From: Saccharomonospora sp. NB11
GTDB taxonomy: Bacteria > Actinomycetota > Actinomycetes > Mycobacteriales > Pseudonocardiaceae
Length of the DNA stretch: 64,000 bases
Reading direction: 5' to 3'
Assembly (NCBI RefSeq): GCF_015910535.1
Contig: NZ_JACBJG010000015.1
Coordinates: 62,001-126,000 of the forward strand
Below the pieces are notes generated by a model. It did not search any database. It saw nothing but the letters and a program-made list of their open reading frames with translations, and was not told the origin of the DNA. Both the position numbers and the translations under genes were made by a program. This document shows positions 16,456 through 25,235 of the stretch, one piece after another (the stretch's first letter is position 1; each line of letters opens with the position of its first letter).

Positions 16456-19393
16456 ATGCAGATGGAGTGGTCGGACGAGGAGCTGGTGGCGTCGTGGACG
16501 CTGGTCGGCGAGGACTGGTCGCTGGTGGGCAACAAGACCGGCGCGACGCGCCTGGGCTTCGCGGTGTTGTTGAAGTTCTTCGAGATCGAGGCGCGGTTCC
16601 CGCGGTCGGCGTCGGAGGTGCCGACTGCGGCGGTGGTGTATCTCGCCGAGCAGCTGAAGGTGGACCCGGAGGTGTTCACTGGCTACGAGTGGTCGGGCCG
16701 GACGATTGAGTATCACCGGGCGCAGGTGCGTGCCGCGTTCGGGTTCCGCGAGTTCACACGGGGTGATGAGGACAAGCTCGCGGGGTGGCTGGCCGAGGAA
16801 GTCTGCCCGGTTGAGTTGCGGGAAGAACAGTTGCGTGCGGCGCTGCTGGTACGGTGCCGCACCGAGCGGATCGAACCGCCGGGCCGGATCGACCGGATCG
16901 TCGGTTCGGCCCGGGCAGCGTTCGAGAAGCGGTTCTGCGACCTGACCTGTTCCCGGCTGGATGCCGAATGCGCTGAACGGCTGGAAGCACTGCTGAGCGA
17001 CGACACCGGTCCCGGACGTGGTGGGTTGCTGGCGGAGTTGAAGGCCGACCCCGGCCAAGTCGGACTAGAGACACTGTTGAGGGAGATCGACAAGCTGTCC
17101 GCGGTGCGAGCTCTGGACCTGCCGGCGGGGTTGTTTGCCGATGCGTCAGAAAAGTTGATGGAGGCATGGCGTGCGCGCGCAGCACGCTCTTATCCCTCGG
17201 ACCTGCGGGCAGCACCGCGGTCCGTGCGGCTGACCCTTCTGGCCGCGCTGTGCTGGGTGCGGGCTGCGGAGATCACCGACGCTCTGGTGGACTTGCTCAT
17301 CGGTCTGATTCACAAGGTCAATACGCGGGCGGATCGGCGGGTAGAGCGGGAGCTGACCGAGGACCTGCGGCGGGTGCGAGGCAAGGAAAGCATCCTGTTC
17401 CGGCTGGCCGAGGCCGCCGTCGAGCACCCCGACGAGGCCGTGCGGACCGCGCTGTATCCGGTGGTGGGTGAGAAGACCCTACGAGAGCTTGTCAAGGAAG
17501 CGAAGGCCAACGAGCAGGTATTCCAGGCCCGAGTACGCACCGTGCTGCGGAGCTCTTACTCGAATCACTACCGGCGGATGCTGCCGCCGCTGCTGTCGGC
17601 ACTGGAGTTTCGCTGCAACAACACCGCCTATCGGCCAGTGATGCAGGCGCTTGACCTGTTGGCCCGCTACGCGGCCACCGACGGCAAGGTCCGCTTCTAC
17701 GCGGAAGGCGCGGCGGTGCCGATCGATGGGGTGGTGCCCAAGGCGTGGCGGGAAGCGGTGGTTGACGAGCGTGGCCGGATCGAACGCATCCCGTACGAGC
17801 TGTGCGTGCTGGTCGCGCTGCGGGACGCGCTGCGCCGGCGAGAGATCTATGTAGTCGGGGGCAACCGGTGGCGTAACCCGGAAGAGGACTTGCCCGGTGA
17901 TTTCGAGGCCAGTCGTGAGGTGCACTACGCCGCGCTGCGGCAGCCGACCGACCCGACCGAGTTCATTACCGGCCTGCAACGCCGGATAGCCGACGCGCTG
18001 GCTCGACTGGACCGGGCGCTGGTGGACGGCTCAGCAGGCGGGGTGAAGATCATCACGCGGCGTGGCGAGCCGTGGATCACCGTGCCCAAGCTCGAGCGGC
18101 TGCCCGAGCCGCAGCGGCTCCAGACGATCAAAGACGAGGTGTCTCGCCGGTGGGGCACCCTTGACCTGCTGGATGTGCTCAAGGATTCCGACTTTCTGAC
18201 CGAGTTCACCACTGAGTTCACCTCGGTGGCCTCTCGGGAGGTGATCGACCGAGACACGCTGCGTCGGCGGTTGCTGCTGTGCCTATTCGCGCTGGGCACG
18301 AACATGGGCATCAAGGCGATTGTGGCCACCGGGGAGCATGGCGAGACCGAGGCGGCGCTGCGGCATGTACGCAGGCATTTCATCACCCGCGACAACCTAC
18401 GGCGGGCCATCGCTAAGCTGGTCAACGCCACGTTCGAGGTGCGAGACCCGAACTGGTGGGGCTCGGGCACCGCGTGCGCCTCAGATTCGAAGAAGTTCGG
18501 CTCGTGGGAGTCGAACCTGATGACCGAGTGGCATCAGCGCTACGGCGGGCCGGGGGTGATGATCTATTGGCACGTCGAACGTCGCTCCACCTGCATCTAC
18601 TCCCAGTTGAAGCACTGTTCCTCCTCCGAGGTGGCGGCGATGATCGAGGGGCTATTGCGGCACTGCACCGACGTCGAGATCGACACCAACTACGTCGACA
18701 CCCACGGCGCGTCGGTGGTGGGTTTCGCGTTCACCGAGCTGCTCGGGTTCCGGCTGCTGCCCCGATTGAAGAACATCGGCTCAATTCGCCTGTACCGACC
18801 CGATGACGGCGAGGTTTACGGCCAGCTGGGGCCGGTGCTGACCCGGCCGATCCGGTGGGAGCTGATCGCTCAGCAGTACGACCAGATGGTCAAGTGCCAC
18901 TGCCCTGCGGCTGGGCACCGCGGAGTCGGAGTCAATCTTGCGCCGGTTCACTCGCGGCGGGCCGAAACACCCCACTTATCAGGCTCTGGAGGAGCTGGGC
19001 CGGGCGGTGCGCACCATCTTCGCCTGCAACTACCTTGCCTCCCCGGATCTGCGCCGGGAGATTCACGGTGGGTTGCAGGTGGTCGAACAGTGGAACTCTG
19101 GCAACACCGTGATCTTCTACGGGAAGGATGGCGATCTCACCGGCCCTGATCGTGAACACGCCGAAGTCTCCATGCTGGCGCTGCACCTGCTTCAGTCAGC
19201 GCTGGTGCACATCAACACGCTGCTGCTCCAGGCCGTGCTCGAGGCGCCGGAGTTCCACGACAGCATCGGCCCGGACGAACGTCGGGCCCTGACCCCGCTG
19301 TTCTGGACCCACATCAACCCCTACGGCCGGTTTCGCCTGGACATGGACACCCGGCTCGACCTGGCCGCGGTGCCGTGCGGGAACCGGTGGTGA
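16456..19393 (+). pseudogene. tnpA: Tn3 family transposase, near full length, one frameshift
   Basis: The sequence matches a complete Tn3 transposase of about 978 residues: the N-terminal DNA-binding DUF4158-like region, the central helical region and the DDE core ([13 protein letters not shown] with the first Asp, then V-D-T-H-G-A-S). At about 18894, after Q-Y-D-Q-M-V-K, the frame changes; the family continuation ([13 protein letters not shown]) runs in the third frame to the TGA at 19391-19393. The lesion is equivalent to a 2-nt loss or 1-nt gain. The catalytic Glu region lies after the break, so the product should be inactive unless ribosomes shift. It is a different lineage from the fragments at 2848 and 11765. 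Confidence 0.85.
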
Positions 19394-19689
19394 GGTAGTC
19401 ACGCACTGATGTACAAGGGAGTCGACATGCAGCAAAGGACTCAGTGCTGCATCGAGCAGCTCTAACTGATGGAAAGCGAGTGAGGCCGCGCCCGTACGGT
19501 GATTGGTGCCGGAACGAATCCAACAGCGCGATCACCGACACCACACCACCATCAGTGGTCCACCCGCCGCTAACCCACAGAGCAGCTAGGCCAACCTTTG
19601 GCATGATTGAGCGCATGGGGTACAGGTCGCCATCACCGGTGTTGAACGACCAGCGAGGGCGCGGGACACGACGGAACTCGGAGTGATCA
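19394..19689. other. Intergenic stretch after the Tn3 transposase
   Basis: About 296 bases contain no convincing gene. A short inverted repeat (GCAGCA...TGCTGC, about 19427-19450) lies just after the transposase. The right transposon end should be near here, but I could not match a terminal inverted repeat to the left side. Confidence 0.3.
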
Positions 19690-20127
19690 ATGTTCGAAAA
19701 GTTCAGTGCGCCAGCGATAGAAGTGCTCCGCATCGCGATGCTCGACGCGAAAGAGAAGCGCTGCGCGCACGTCGATGTCGCCCACCTCGCCATCGGCCTG
19801 GGACAGGCTACAGGCATCGCCCTGGCTGCCCTGAAAGACCTGGGAGTGTCTGAGAATTTTATAGCCGAAGGACAAAGCAACTCATGGCCAGAGCAAGCCG
19901 CCGAGCATGACCCGGTGACCTACTCAAACGATGCTAAGAAGCTGTTCACCAAGGCGCGGACACTGAGTGAGAGCGACGGCCGCGATATGATCGACACTGG
20001 TCACCTGTTGACTGCGATGACAGCCCACGGATATGCGGCACTGTCGCAAGACCATCTGCGAGGGCAGGAGTCGCTGGAGGAGGCTCTCAACCGCGCACGA
20101 GCGATGCTCTCGGAAGAGAGAGAGTAG
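19690..20127 (+). CDS. Stand-alone Clp N-domain protein
   Basis: The 145-residue protein consists of a double Clp-N repeat. Repeat 1 spans about residues 2-60 (F-S-A-P-A-I-E-V-L, then H-V-D-V-A-H-L-A-I-G-L) and repeat 2 about 78-140 (S-N-D-A-K-K-L-F-T, then I-D-T-G-H-L-L-T-A-M). There is no AAA+ ATPase domain. In ClpA/ClpC this domain binds substrates and adaptors; free-standing versions may act as adaptors or decoys. Codon use is less extreme in GC than its neighbours, consistent with its place between two mobile elements. The ATG at 19690 follows GGAGTG. Confidence 0.8.
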   Translation: MFEKFSAPAIEVLRIAMLDAKEKRCAHVDVAHLAIGLGQATGIALAALKDLGVSENFIAEGQSNSWPEQAAEHDPVTYSNDAKKLFTKARTLSESDGRDMIDTGHLLTAMTAHGYAALSQDHLRGQESLEEALNRARAMLSEERE

Positions 20128-20180
20128 CAGACTTCTGGTGCCGGAGAACAATTACCCGACCCCAGAAGCCAAGTGCGCCT

Positions 20181-20678
20181 CTATCCGCAGTTCTGCTCGT
20201 TTAGCTGGTCGTATGCTGCGGCAGTCGCCGGTGAGCCGCCGTATGGGATGACTTGCCCGCGCCCGATCACCCGAAAGTCGTGGATCCCAGTATCCGCGCA
20301 GTTGTAGTTCTGAAAACCACTGTGGCTGCTGGTGTTGAACCTAATATCAGACGGCAGGGTAGCCATGGTTTCCCACCCGTACCAGCGACTCCGTTGAATC
20401 TCGATACTGTGCTCGATACTCGCAACAGCGAAGTTACATCCAGTGATGACGTCGCCGTCGATGAAGTTCCCAACGCGAGAAATCAGCACCGTCAAACCAC
20501 ATCCTGTCGGATATTGGGTTGGAGAAACGGAGCCGTCAGGGTTCTGCTTGAAATAGAAGGTGGACTGGTAGACGAGTTCTTCGTCGTTGCTCGCCGTTTC
20601 TTGACTTGCGAGTGCCGCGCCACTCGTCGCAAAAAGTGACGCAATCACCATGGCGATAACAAGGAAGGGTCTTCGCAT
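20181..20678 (-). CDS. Secreted small protein of unknown function
   Basis: The 165-residue protein has a clear Sec signal peptide (M-R-R-P-F-L, a hydrophobic core of about 15 residues, cleavage near A-L-A-S at about 24-25). The mature part is polar, with several Cys (C-G-L-T, G-C-N-F, N-C-A-D and a C-terminal N-C-G) that could form disulfides. I do not recognise the family. GC content is visibly lower than in the surrounding core genes, suggesting transfer. It is convergent with the Clp-N gene. Confidence 0.7.
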   Translation of the reverse strand: MRRPFLVIAMVIASLFATSGAALASQETASNDEELVYQSTFYFKQNPDGSVSPTQYPTGCGLTVLISRVGNFIDGDVITGCNFAVASIEHSIEIQRSRWYGWETMATLPSDIRFNTSSHSGFQNYNCADTGIHDFRVIGRGQVIPYGGSPATAAAYDQLNEQNCG

Positions 20679-21086
20679 CTACTGTAATACCCCCATCACT
20701 AGTTCGAGTGAATCCCAAAAGTTAGCGGCGGCACCGGACGTTGGTAAATACGCCAAGCGGGTGGACGTCTCGACGAATCTGCGGCTGGCGCGGCATTGAT
20801 TCGGTTTGGTCGGGGTGTCTGCGCCCACCGCCATATGACCGCGGAGGCTCTTGCCGTTACGAGCGTTCAACGGTGCTGCCGATACCAGCTACAAGCTCGA
20901 CGCCGAGGTCGTCGACACTCAACCCGCCGGCGATGTCGACATCCTGCTCGACGGCATCCCGCAGGCTGCGGCTTGGCTGACCGGGGTGGCTGAGCACGAG
21001 CGCGACCAGTCTGTCGGACGGGTGCTGCCCAGTCATGTACACAGCTCTCACCACCGGGTGTGAGGAGCAGCCGACCAGCCCTCCCG
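20679..21086. other. Gap between the secreted protein and the resolvase
   Basis: About 400 bases have no confident gene. A 65-codon minus-strand frame (20857-21054) with an acidic C-terminal half has ordinary codon use, but I recognise no family and it has no clear ribosome-binding site. It may be a remnant of the element that carries the adjacent resolvase. Confidence 0.3.
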
Positions 21087-21662
21087 CTAAACGCCAGAGG
21101 GCTGGTCGGACTTGTTGAGATAGCCGTAGACCGTGCTGCGGGGCACGGTGAACAGGTCGGCGATCTCTTGGACGGTCTTCTCGCGTGCGTCGTAGAGCTG
21201 CTGGGCCAGCTCGGCCTGGTACGCGGTGAGCTTCGGTCGCCGACCGCCCTTCCGGCCACGGGCGCGGGCCGCCGCCAGGCCCTCGTGGGTGTTGGCCACG
21301 ATGAGGTCGCGCTGGAACTCGGCGACGGCGGCCAGCATCCGGTAGACCATCCGACCTTCAGCGGTGGTGGTGTCGATGCCCTGCTCCAGGAACCGGAACG
21401 CGACGTCGCGCCTGCGGAACTCGTCCAGCAGTGAGACGAGATGCGCGGTCGAGCGCCCGACTCTGTCCAGGCGGGTGCATACGAGAACGTCTCCAGCGCG
21501 CAGCACCTTGTTCACCACGTCCCACTGTGGCCGGGAGGACTTCGCGCCGGAGGTGTAGTCGACGTAGATGTTCTCCTCGGCGACGCCGGCGCGGATCAGC
21601 GCGTCGCGCTGGGCGTCGGGGTTCTGGTCGCCGGTGGACACGCGCATGTAGCCGATCTCCAT
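21087..21662 (-). CDS. tnpR: Serine resolvase/invertase (Tn3 type)
   Basis: The 191-residue site-specific recombinase appears intact. It has the catalytic serine in I-G-Y-M-R-V-S (residues 3-9), the R-L-D-R-V-G-R-S active-site arginine motif, the dimer helix (M-V-Y-R-M-L-A-A-V-A-E-F) and a C-terminal helix-turn-helix (V-Q-E-I-A-D-L-F-T-V-P-R-S-T-V-Y). It cuts at res sites through a phosphoserine intermediate. The upstream region (21686-21786) has repeated half-sites typical of res. No transposase of its own remains beside it, so it may be the resolvase of the broken Tn3 at 16456 or of a separate element. Confidence 0.92.
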   Translation of the reverse strand: MEIGYMRVSTGDQNPDAQRDALIRAGVAEENIYVDYTSGAKSSRPQWDVVNKVLRAGDVLVCTRLDRVGRSTAHLVSLLDEFRRRDVAFRFLEQGIDTTTAEGRMVYRMLAAVAEFQRDLIVANTHEGLAAARARGRKGGRRPKLTAYQAELAQQLYDAREKTVQEIADLFTVPRSTVYGYLNKSDQPSGV

Positions 21663-21685
21663 CAGCGTGACAATAGTCGATCACA

Positions 21686-21786
21686 CCGTTTGCCGACGTT
21701 GTTTGTCGACGCGATTTGTCGACACGGGTCACCTGCGAAAACGCTCGGCTCGTCCGAGGTGTCGGCAAACGACCGTTTCCCGACAC
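21686..21786. other. Putative res site of the resolvase
   Basis: Upstream of tnpR lie three direct copies of a TTTG(C/T)CGAC half-site (near 21689, 21702 and 21715), then two inverted ones: GTGTCGGCAAAC at 21759-21770 and GTTTCCCGACAC at 21775-21786. The last pair forms an inverted repeat. Multiple dimer-binding subsites next to the resolvase start are the normal res layout. Confidence 0.65.
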
Positions 21787-21955
21787 CCAAACTCAGTCCG
21801 GCGCTGGGGTGATAGCTACGCACGCAGGGGTAAACCTACTCATCAGTTACTTTGCGGCTCAGGACAGCTTCGGGAGTTCCGGGCCTAGCAGTTCCAGGTG
21901 CCGCCAGCGTGTTTGTTCTGTCGTTCTGTGGACCGACGTGGGCAGGCGTAGCAGG

Positions 21956-22611
21956 ATGCCGAGCGCGGAGATGGTCGCAGTAAAACCGGAGACGAACGGG
22001 ACGCCCATCCGCATCGGCTACGCCCGCTGCTCCACCGCTACCCAAGAACTACAGTCCCAGCTCGACGCGCTCGCGGCCGCGCACTACACGCGGGTGTTCT
22101 CCGAGGAGATCAGCACCCACATCAAGATCCGCCCCGAGTTGGAAAAGGCACTCACCCTCGCCCACGAGATCAAGACCGCCGCACCAGACCAACCGGTGCT
22201 CCTGACAGTGCACGAGACGAAACGCCTCGCCCGCAACGCCACCGAGCTGATGACCCTTTCCGCCCAGCTCCAGAACGCCGGGGTGCGGCTAGGGGAGCTG
22301 CTCACCCGACCACTGACGGGATCTACGACCCGCGCGGCATGGGCTCCATGCTCTTCGCCGTGCTCGCCGTCACCACCCAGTTCGACCGCGACTACATCCA
22401 CGAGAACCCTCGAAGGTAAGTAAGCCGCCACCGCACACGGCAACCACGGCGGCACCCGAAAGTCATCGACGAAGAGATGCTGGTTCTTCGCCCGCGCCCC
22501 GCGACAAAGGCACCCAGATGCCCGACATCGTCAAGAAACTGACCCACCAAGACCGGCCAGCACCCCTCAGTCGCCTCGCTCTACCGCGCCCTCGCCAACA
22601 ACGACGCCTGA
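21956..22611 (+). pseudogene. Serine recombinase, decayed by several indels
   Basis: The N-terminal half is a good resolvase domain (I-R-I-G-Y-A-R-C-S-T, with Ser in place, and V-H-E-T-K-R-L-A-R-N). At about 22290-22320 a 1-nt loss shifts the frame; the continuation (G-S-M-L-F-A-V-L-A-V-T-T-Q-F-D-R-D-Y) then meets further shifts and an in-frame TAA near 22418. A helix-turn-helix tail (M-P-D-I-V-K-K-L) can still be read to a TGA at 22609-22611. The C-terminal domain therefore cannot be made as one polypeptide. Confidence 0.8.
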
Positions 22612-23179
22612 CCAGCAGAGTTACGGACTCATTGCCCCTTTCGCTCGTATCCCGGCGGTCCCCCCTTCTAACGGTTCCTCAACGACACACTGCGACCCCA
22701 GTTACGCGCACGCGATACGCGAAACAGTAAAGCGACGCGCGAAACGCTAAACAAGCGTGCCACACAATGGATGTTATGTGGCACAGCGAAGATCGGCTTC
22801 CAGGTCGTGGGCCACAGGGGAGTGAGAGCCCGCAGCTGTGCGGCGGGCCGAGAAGGCGCACCTACCGGGAGCCGGGCTGACTGCGCATCTGGTGTGGCTT
22901 TGTGGACGTCGATTGCCCGCGCACTGCGTGCGTGCGGGACCGGCCCGTCGGTGCAGAGCGCATGTGTTGCGGTCAACCGATCCTGTGCGGCGCGCTTACG
23001 CGCTCAACGCTGGACTCCATGACGGCTCACCGGAGACGGACAGAGGTGATCAGTCACCGAGCAGCCCACCGAGGTGCGGCGCGCCGACCGAGTGTCCAGA
23101 AGGTCAGCCACATCCGAGGCGGCTGCACGCGACGAGCGCAAGCTGTGGGACGAGCTAACGGATGACGGCCCATGCAACG
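22612..23179. other. Gene-free stretch with operator-like repeats
   Basis: No convincing coding region is visible in about 570 bases. Two CGCGAAAC-nn-TAAA repeats lie exactly 20 bp apart (22718 and 22738), followed by an inverted repeat GTGCCACA-n12-TGTGGCAC at 22757-22784. This looks like a regulatory region whose gene has been lost or is too degraded to recognise. Confidence 0.35.
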
Positions 23180-23215
23180 AAAAAAGCCCCCGGTCACCGT
23201 GCGGTGCCGAGGGCT
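23180..23215 (-). terminator. Terminator of the DUF397 gene
   Basis: On the minus strand a G/C-rich stem-loop (AGCCCTCGG...CCGGGGGCT) is followed by six T residues. It lies 16 bases beyond the DUF397 stop, a good rho-independent terminator. Confidence 0.8.
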
Positions 23216-23231
23216 GTTCCTGTGTCAGCGA

Positions 23232-23435
23232 TCAGATGTCGAACTCGCCGGCCTTGGCGCCCTGGATGAACGCGCGCCACTCGTCGATGGTGTAGGCGAC
23301 AGTCCCAGCGTCAGGACGCTTGCTGTTGCGGACCTCGACGCCGCCCTCGACCCGACGGAACTCGACACAATTCGTCTCGGCGCTGAAACTGGACTTCCGC
23401 CACTCGCCCATCTCGTGCGGGACCGTCTTGCTCAT
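23232..23435 (-). CDS. DUF397 small protein
   Basis: The 67-residue protein has the DUF397 core: W-R-K-S-S-F-S near residue 12, N-C-V-E-F, V-x-V-R-N-S-K, and the end W-x-A-F-I-Q-G-A-K-x-G-E-F. In Streptomyces such proteins are the partners of Scr1/DUF5753 regulators and are thought to behave as toxin or signal halves of a two-gene module. Its ATG overlaps the stop of the upstream DUF5753 gene by ATGA. A near-copy lies at 24789-24986. Confidence 0.88.
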   Translation of the reverse strand: MSKTVPHEMGEWRKSSFSAETNCVEFRRVEGGVEVRNSKRPDAGTVAYTIDEWRAFIQGAKAGEFDI

Positions 23436-24094
23436 GGTGTCGTCTCCTTGGCCTCGATGACATTGGCGATCAACTCCGTGGAGTCGGCGGGGCTCATCGC
23501 CATCTCGATCAGCGTATCCACCGCTGAGCGGTAACCGGCCACCGACTTTCCGTCCGTGATCGTCGCTGACGACTTGAAGTGTTCGAGGTAGACGACTGGC
23601 TTCGTCTTCTCGAATTCGAGCAGCGCCCAAGGTCCCGCGAGCATCGTCGCCGCAGGCTTCCCCAACGGCACGATCCGCAGCTCCACGTTGTCCAGGCTTG
23701 CCACCTTCGACAGGTGGCGCAGCTGCTCGACCATGACGTCCTCGGGGCACAACGGATACCGCAGCGCGTACTCGCCGATGATCGCGACGAATCGAGGCGC
23801 CGACGAGCCTGTCAGGACGTGCTGCCGTCCGACCCGGATCTGCGCGCGCTGGCTGGCCTCACCGGTCGTCGCGCCGAACGCGGCAATGAGGTGGCGGGCG
23901 TAGTCGTAGGTCTGCAACAGGCCTGGGATGAGCATCGGTTCGACGTTGACGATCGTCGTCGCGGTGCGCTCGTACTCGGTGAGTGCCTTCGCCCGCGCCA
24001 CCGAAACCCAGGGGTGAGGCTCGTGTCGATCTGTGACGTCCCCGCCGTGACACTGACTGCCCCACCCGAAACCGAGGTGGAGCAGACCACCCAA
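23432..24094 (-). pseudogene. Scr1-family regulator (DUF5753), helix-turn-helix missing
   Basis: The frame encodes a complete DUF5753 domain: P-M-L-I-P-G-L-L-Q-T-Y-D-Y-A-R near the start, the I-G-E-Y-A-L-R and E-Q-L-R-H-L segments, and V-V-Y-L-E-H at the end. Family members begin with an Xre-type helix-turn-helix of about 70 residues; here only about 30 unrelated residues precede the domain and no good start codon is present. The break lies just before the region leading to CRISPR leader 1. Without DNA binding it could still interact with the DUF397 protein, but a truncated relic is more likely. Confidence 0.75.
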
Positions 24095-24391
24095 CTACAC
24101 CTACCGGACGCGTGGCACTGGCCCCACCACGACCCCGACCTCCCGCCCCAGGAGATGATCACGCAAGCACAAGCGGCACTGCACCACCACGACGAGCCGA
24201 CACTGCCGATCCTGCGGTCCGTACTCACCGAACTCCAGCGACTGTCCACAGACACCCGAGAACACGAACTGGCCCCCCCACAACCGCACAACGCGAACAT
24301 CGGGCACCGTAGAGAGCAACAAGCCCCGACCATGGGGGCTGACCTCTCGGAGAACACATGCACAACCCACGCCCACGCTGTGCCAGACTGA
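24047..24391 (+). CDS. Hypothetical protein running into CRISPR leader 1
   Basis: A 114-codon frame from GTG 24047 is rich in His, Pro and Gln, with one plausible amphipathic stretch (about residues 37-70). It overlaps the 5' end of the DUF5753 remnant on the other strand, and its last codons lie in the conserved CRISPR leader. No family was recognised. It could be a real small gene or a chance frame in GC-rich DNA. Confidence 0.3.
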   Translation: MTLTAPPETEVEQTTQLHLPDAWHWPHHDPDLPPQEMITQAQAALHHHDEPTLPILRSVLTELQRLSTDTREHELAPPQPHNANIGHRREQQAPTMGADLSENTCTTHAHAVPD

Positions 24392-24435
24392 ATGAAAATC
24401 GCTTGTTGGCCGAGTAAACCCGCAGGTCAACAAGT
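24375..24435 (+). promoter_or_regulatory. CRISPR leader 1
   Basis: This 61-nt segment directly before array 1 contains an A/T-rich core (TGAATGAAAATCGC). It recurs before arrays 2 and 3 with only three or four differences. The position and conservation mark it as the leader, carrying the array promoter and adaptation signals. Confidence 0.8.
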
Positions 24436-24647
24436 ATCGGCCCCGCGCACGCGGGGATGGACCCTCGATAGGCGTCGGCGCCATCGGCACGATGGCATCG
24501 GCCCCGCGCACGCGGGGATGGACCGGCCCACTGCAGGCACTGGGTGAGCACAGGGCAGTCGGCCCCGCACGCGCGGGGATGGACCGCCACCGCCCTCGCC
24601 GGTGCGCTTTCGCGCGTCATCAGCCCCGCGCACGCGGGGGTCGGTCC
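24436..24647 (+). CRISPR. CRISPR mini-array 1 (4 repeats, 3 spacers)
   Basis: The 28-nt repeats at 24436, 24497, 24558 and 24619 begin (G/A)TCGGCCCCGC and end GGGGATGGACC. All three spacers are 33 nt (61-bp period). This repeat type with a C/G hairpin is the actinobacterial type I-E class. The last copy is degenerate (29 nt, ending GGGGGTCGGTCC), which fixes the orientation: leader left, trailer right. Repeats 1, 2 and 4 have loop order GCGCACGC and repeat 3 has GCACGCGC. No cas gene lies in the window. Confidence 0.95.
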
Positions 24648-24724
24648 TCATCAACAGGTGCTGTCCGTCTCGACGGCATCACATGCCCACGAACAACCGC
24701 CGAGGGACTGGACCAACCCGAACA

Positions 24725-24766
24725 CAGAAACAGGCCTCCGGGAATCGCGTAATCCCGGAAGCCTGT
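24725..24766 (-). terminator. Terminator of the second DUF397 gene
   Basis: Minus-strand stem with 14-nt arms (24753-24766 and 24730-24743, one G-T pair), followed by a TTTCTGT tract, 22 bases beyond the DUF397 stop. Confidence 0.65.
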
Positions 24767-24788
24767 CGAGTTGCGTCGGACGGCCGAA

Positions 24789-24986
24789 TCAGATGTCGAA
24801 CTCGCCGGCCTTGGCGCCCTGAATGAACGCGCGCCACTCGGAGTCGGTGTAGCTCACGACCGCCTCATCGGGCCGCTTGCTGTTGCGCACCTCCACGCCA
24901 CCCTCGACGCGACGGAACTCCACACAGTTGTACCGGTTACTGAAGCTCGACTTCACCCAGCCGTCGTGCTCTCGGTGTCCGGTCAT
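24789..24986 (-). CDS. DUF397 small protein, second copy
   Basis: The 65-residue DUF397 protein is nearly identical in its last 35 residues to the copy at 23232 (V-E-F-R-R-V-E-G-G-V-E-V-R-N-S-K-R-P through to the end). The ATG at 24984-24986 gives the usual length. Unlike the first copy, the upstream DUF5753 remnant is in the same frame with no stop between, so a fused product is possible. High similarity over the C-terminal half suggests duplication or gene conversion of the module. Confidence 0.85.
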   Translation of the reverse strand: MTGHREHDGWVKSSFSNRYNCVEFRRVEGGVEVRNSKRPDEAVVSYTDSEWRAFIQGAKAGEFDI

Positions 24987-25180
24987 CGCTGTCGTCTCCT
25001 TGTTCTCGCTGACATCGGCTATGAATTCGTTCGAGTCGGCCGGGCTCAACACCATCCAGTCAAGGCCCGCCCGCGCTTCCTTGTACGCCTCGATGTCATT
25101 TACGTCCCGCAGGAACACGCTCGACCGCAGATGTTCCAGATAGATCGCGGGCGCAGGGGGCCGCCCAGACACACATCTTT
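24987..25180 (-). pseudogene. DUF5753 regulator fragment fused in frame to DUF397
   Basis: Only the last about 60 residues of an Scr1-family regulator remain (I-Y-L-E-H-L-R-S-S-V-F, then S-P-A-D-S-N-E-F-I-A-D-V). The normal regulator stop, which overlaps the DUF397 start in the sister copy, is missing here, so the frame reads straight into DUF397. Upstream of about 25180 the sequence no longer resembles the family. Confidence 0.7.
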
Positions 25181-25235
25181 GGCGGGCGATGACATCACTC
25201 CGACCGAGTCGAATGGCATCGACCGTGGTGATCAC

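Noticed and set aside
19394-19500. Search for a Tn3 terminal inverted repeat pairing with 16340-16450
   Set aside because: No convincing 30-40 bp match could be found by eye, so the transposon ends are not annotated.
22668-23022. Frames on both strands between the decayed recombinase and the DUF397 gene
   Set aside because: They are short, Arg/Ala/Cys-biased and mirror repeats in the DNA; no family features or ribosome-binding site.
24427-24654. Minus-strand frames across the CRISPR arrays reading R-G-P-S-P-R-A-R-G-R and R-V-R-G-A-D repeats
   Set aside because: They are translations of CRISPR repeats, a known source of false hypothetical proteins; the same occurs at 25629-25901 and 27619-27850.
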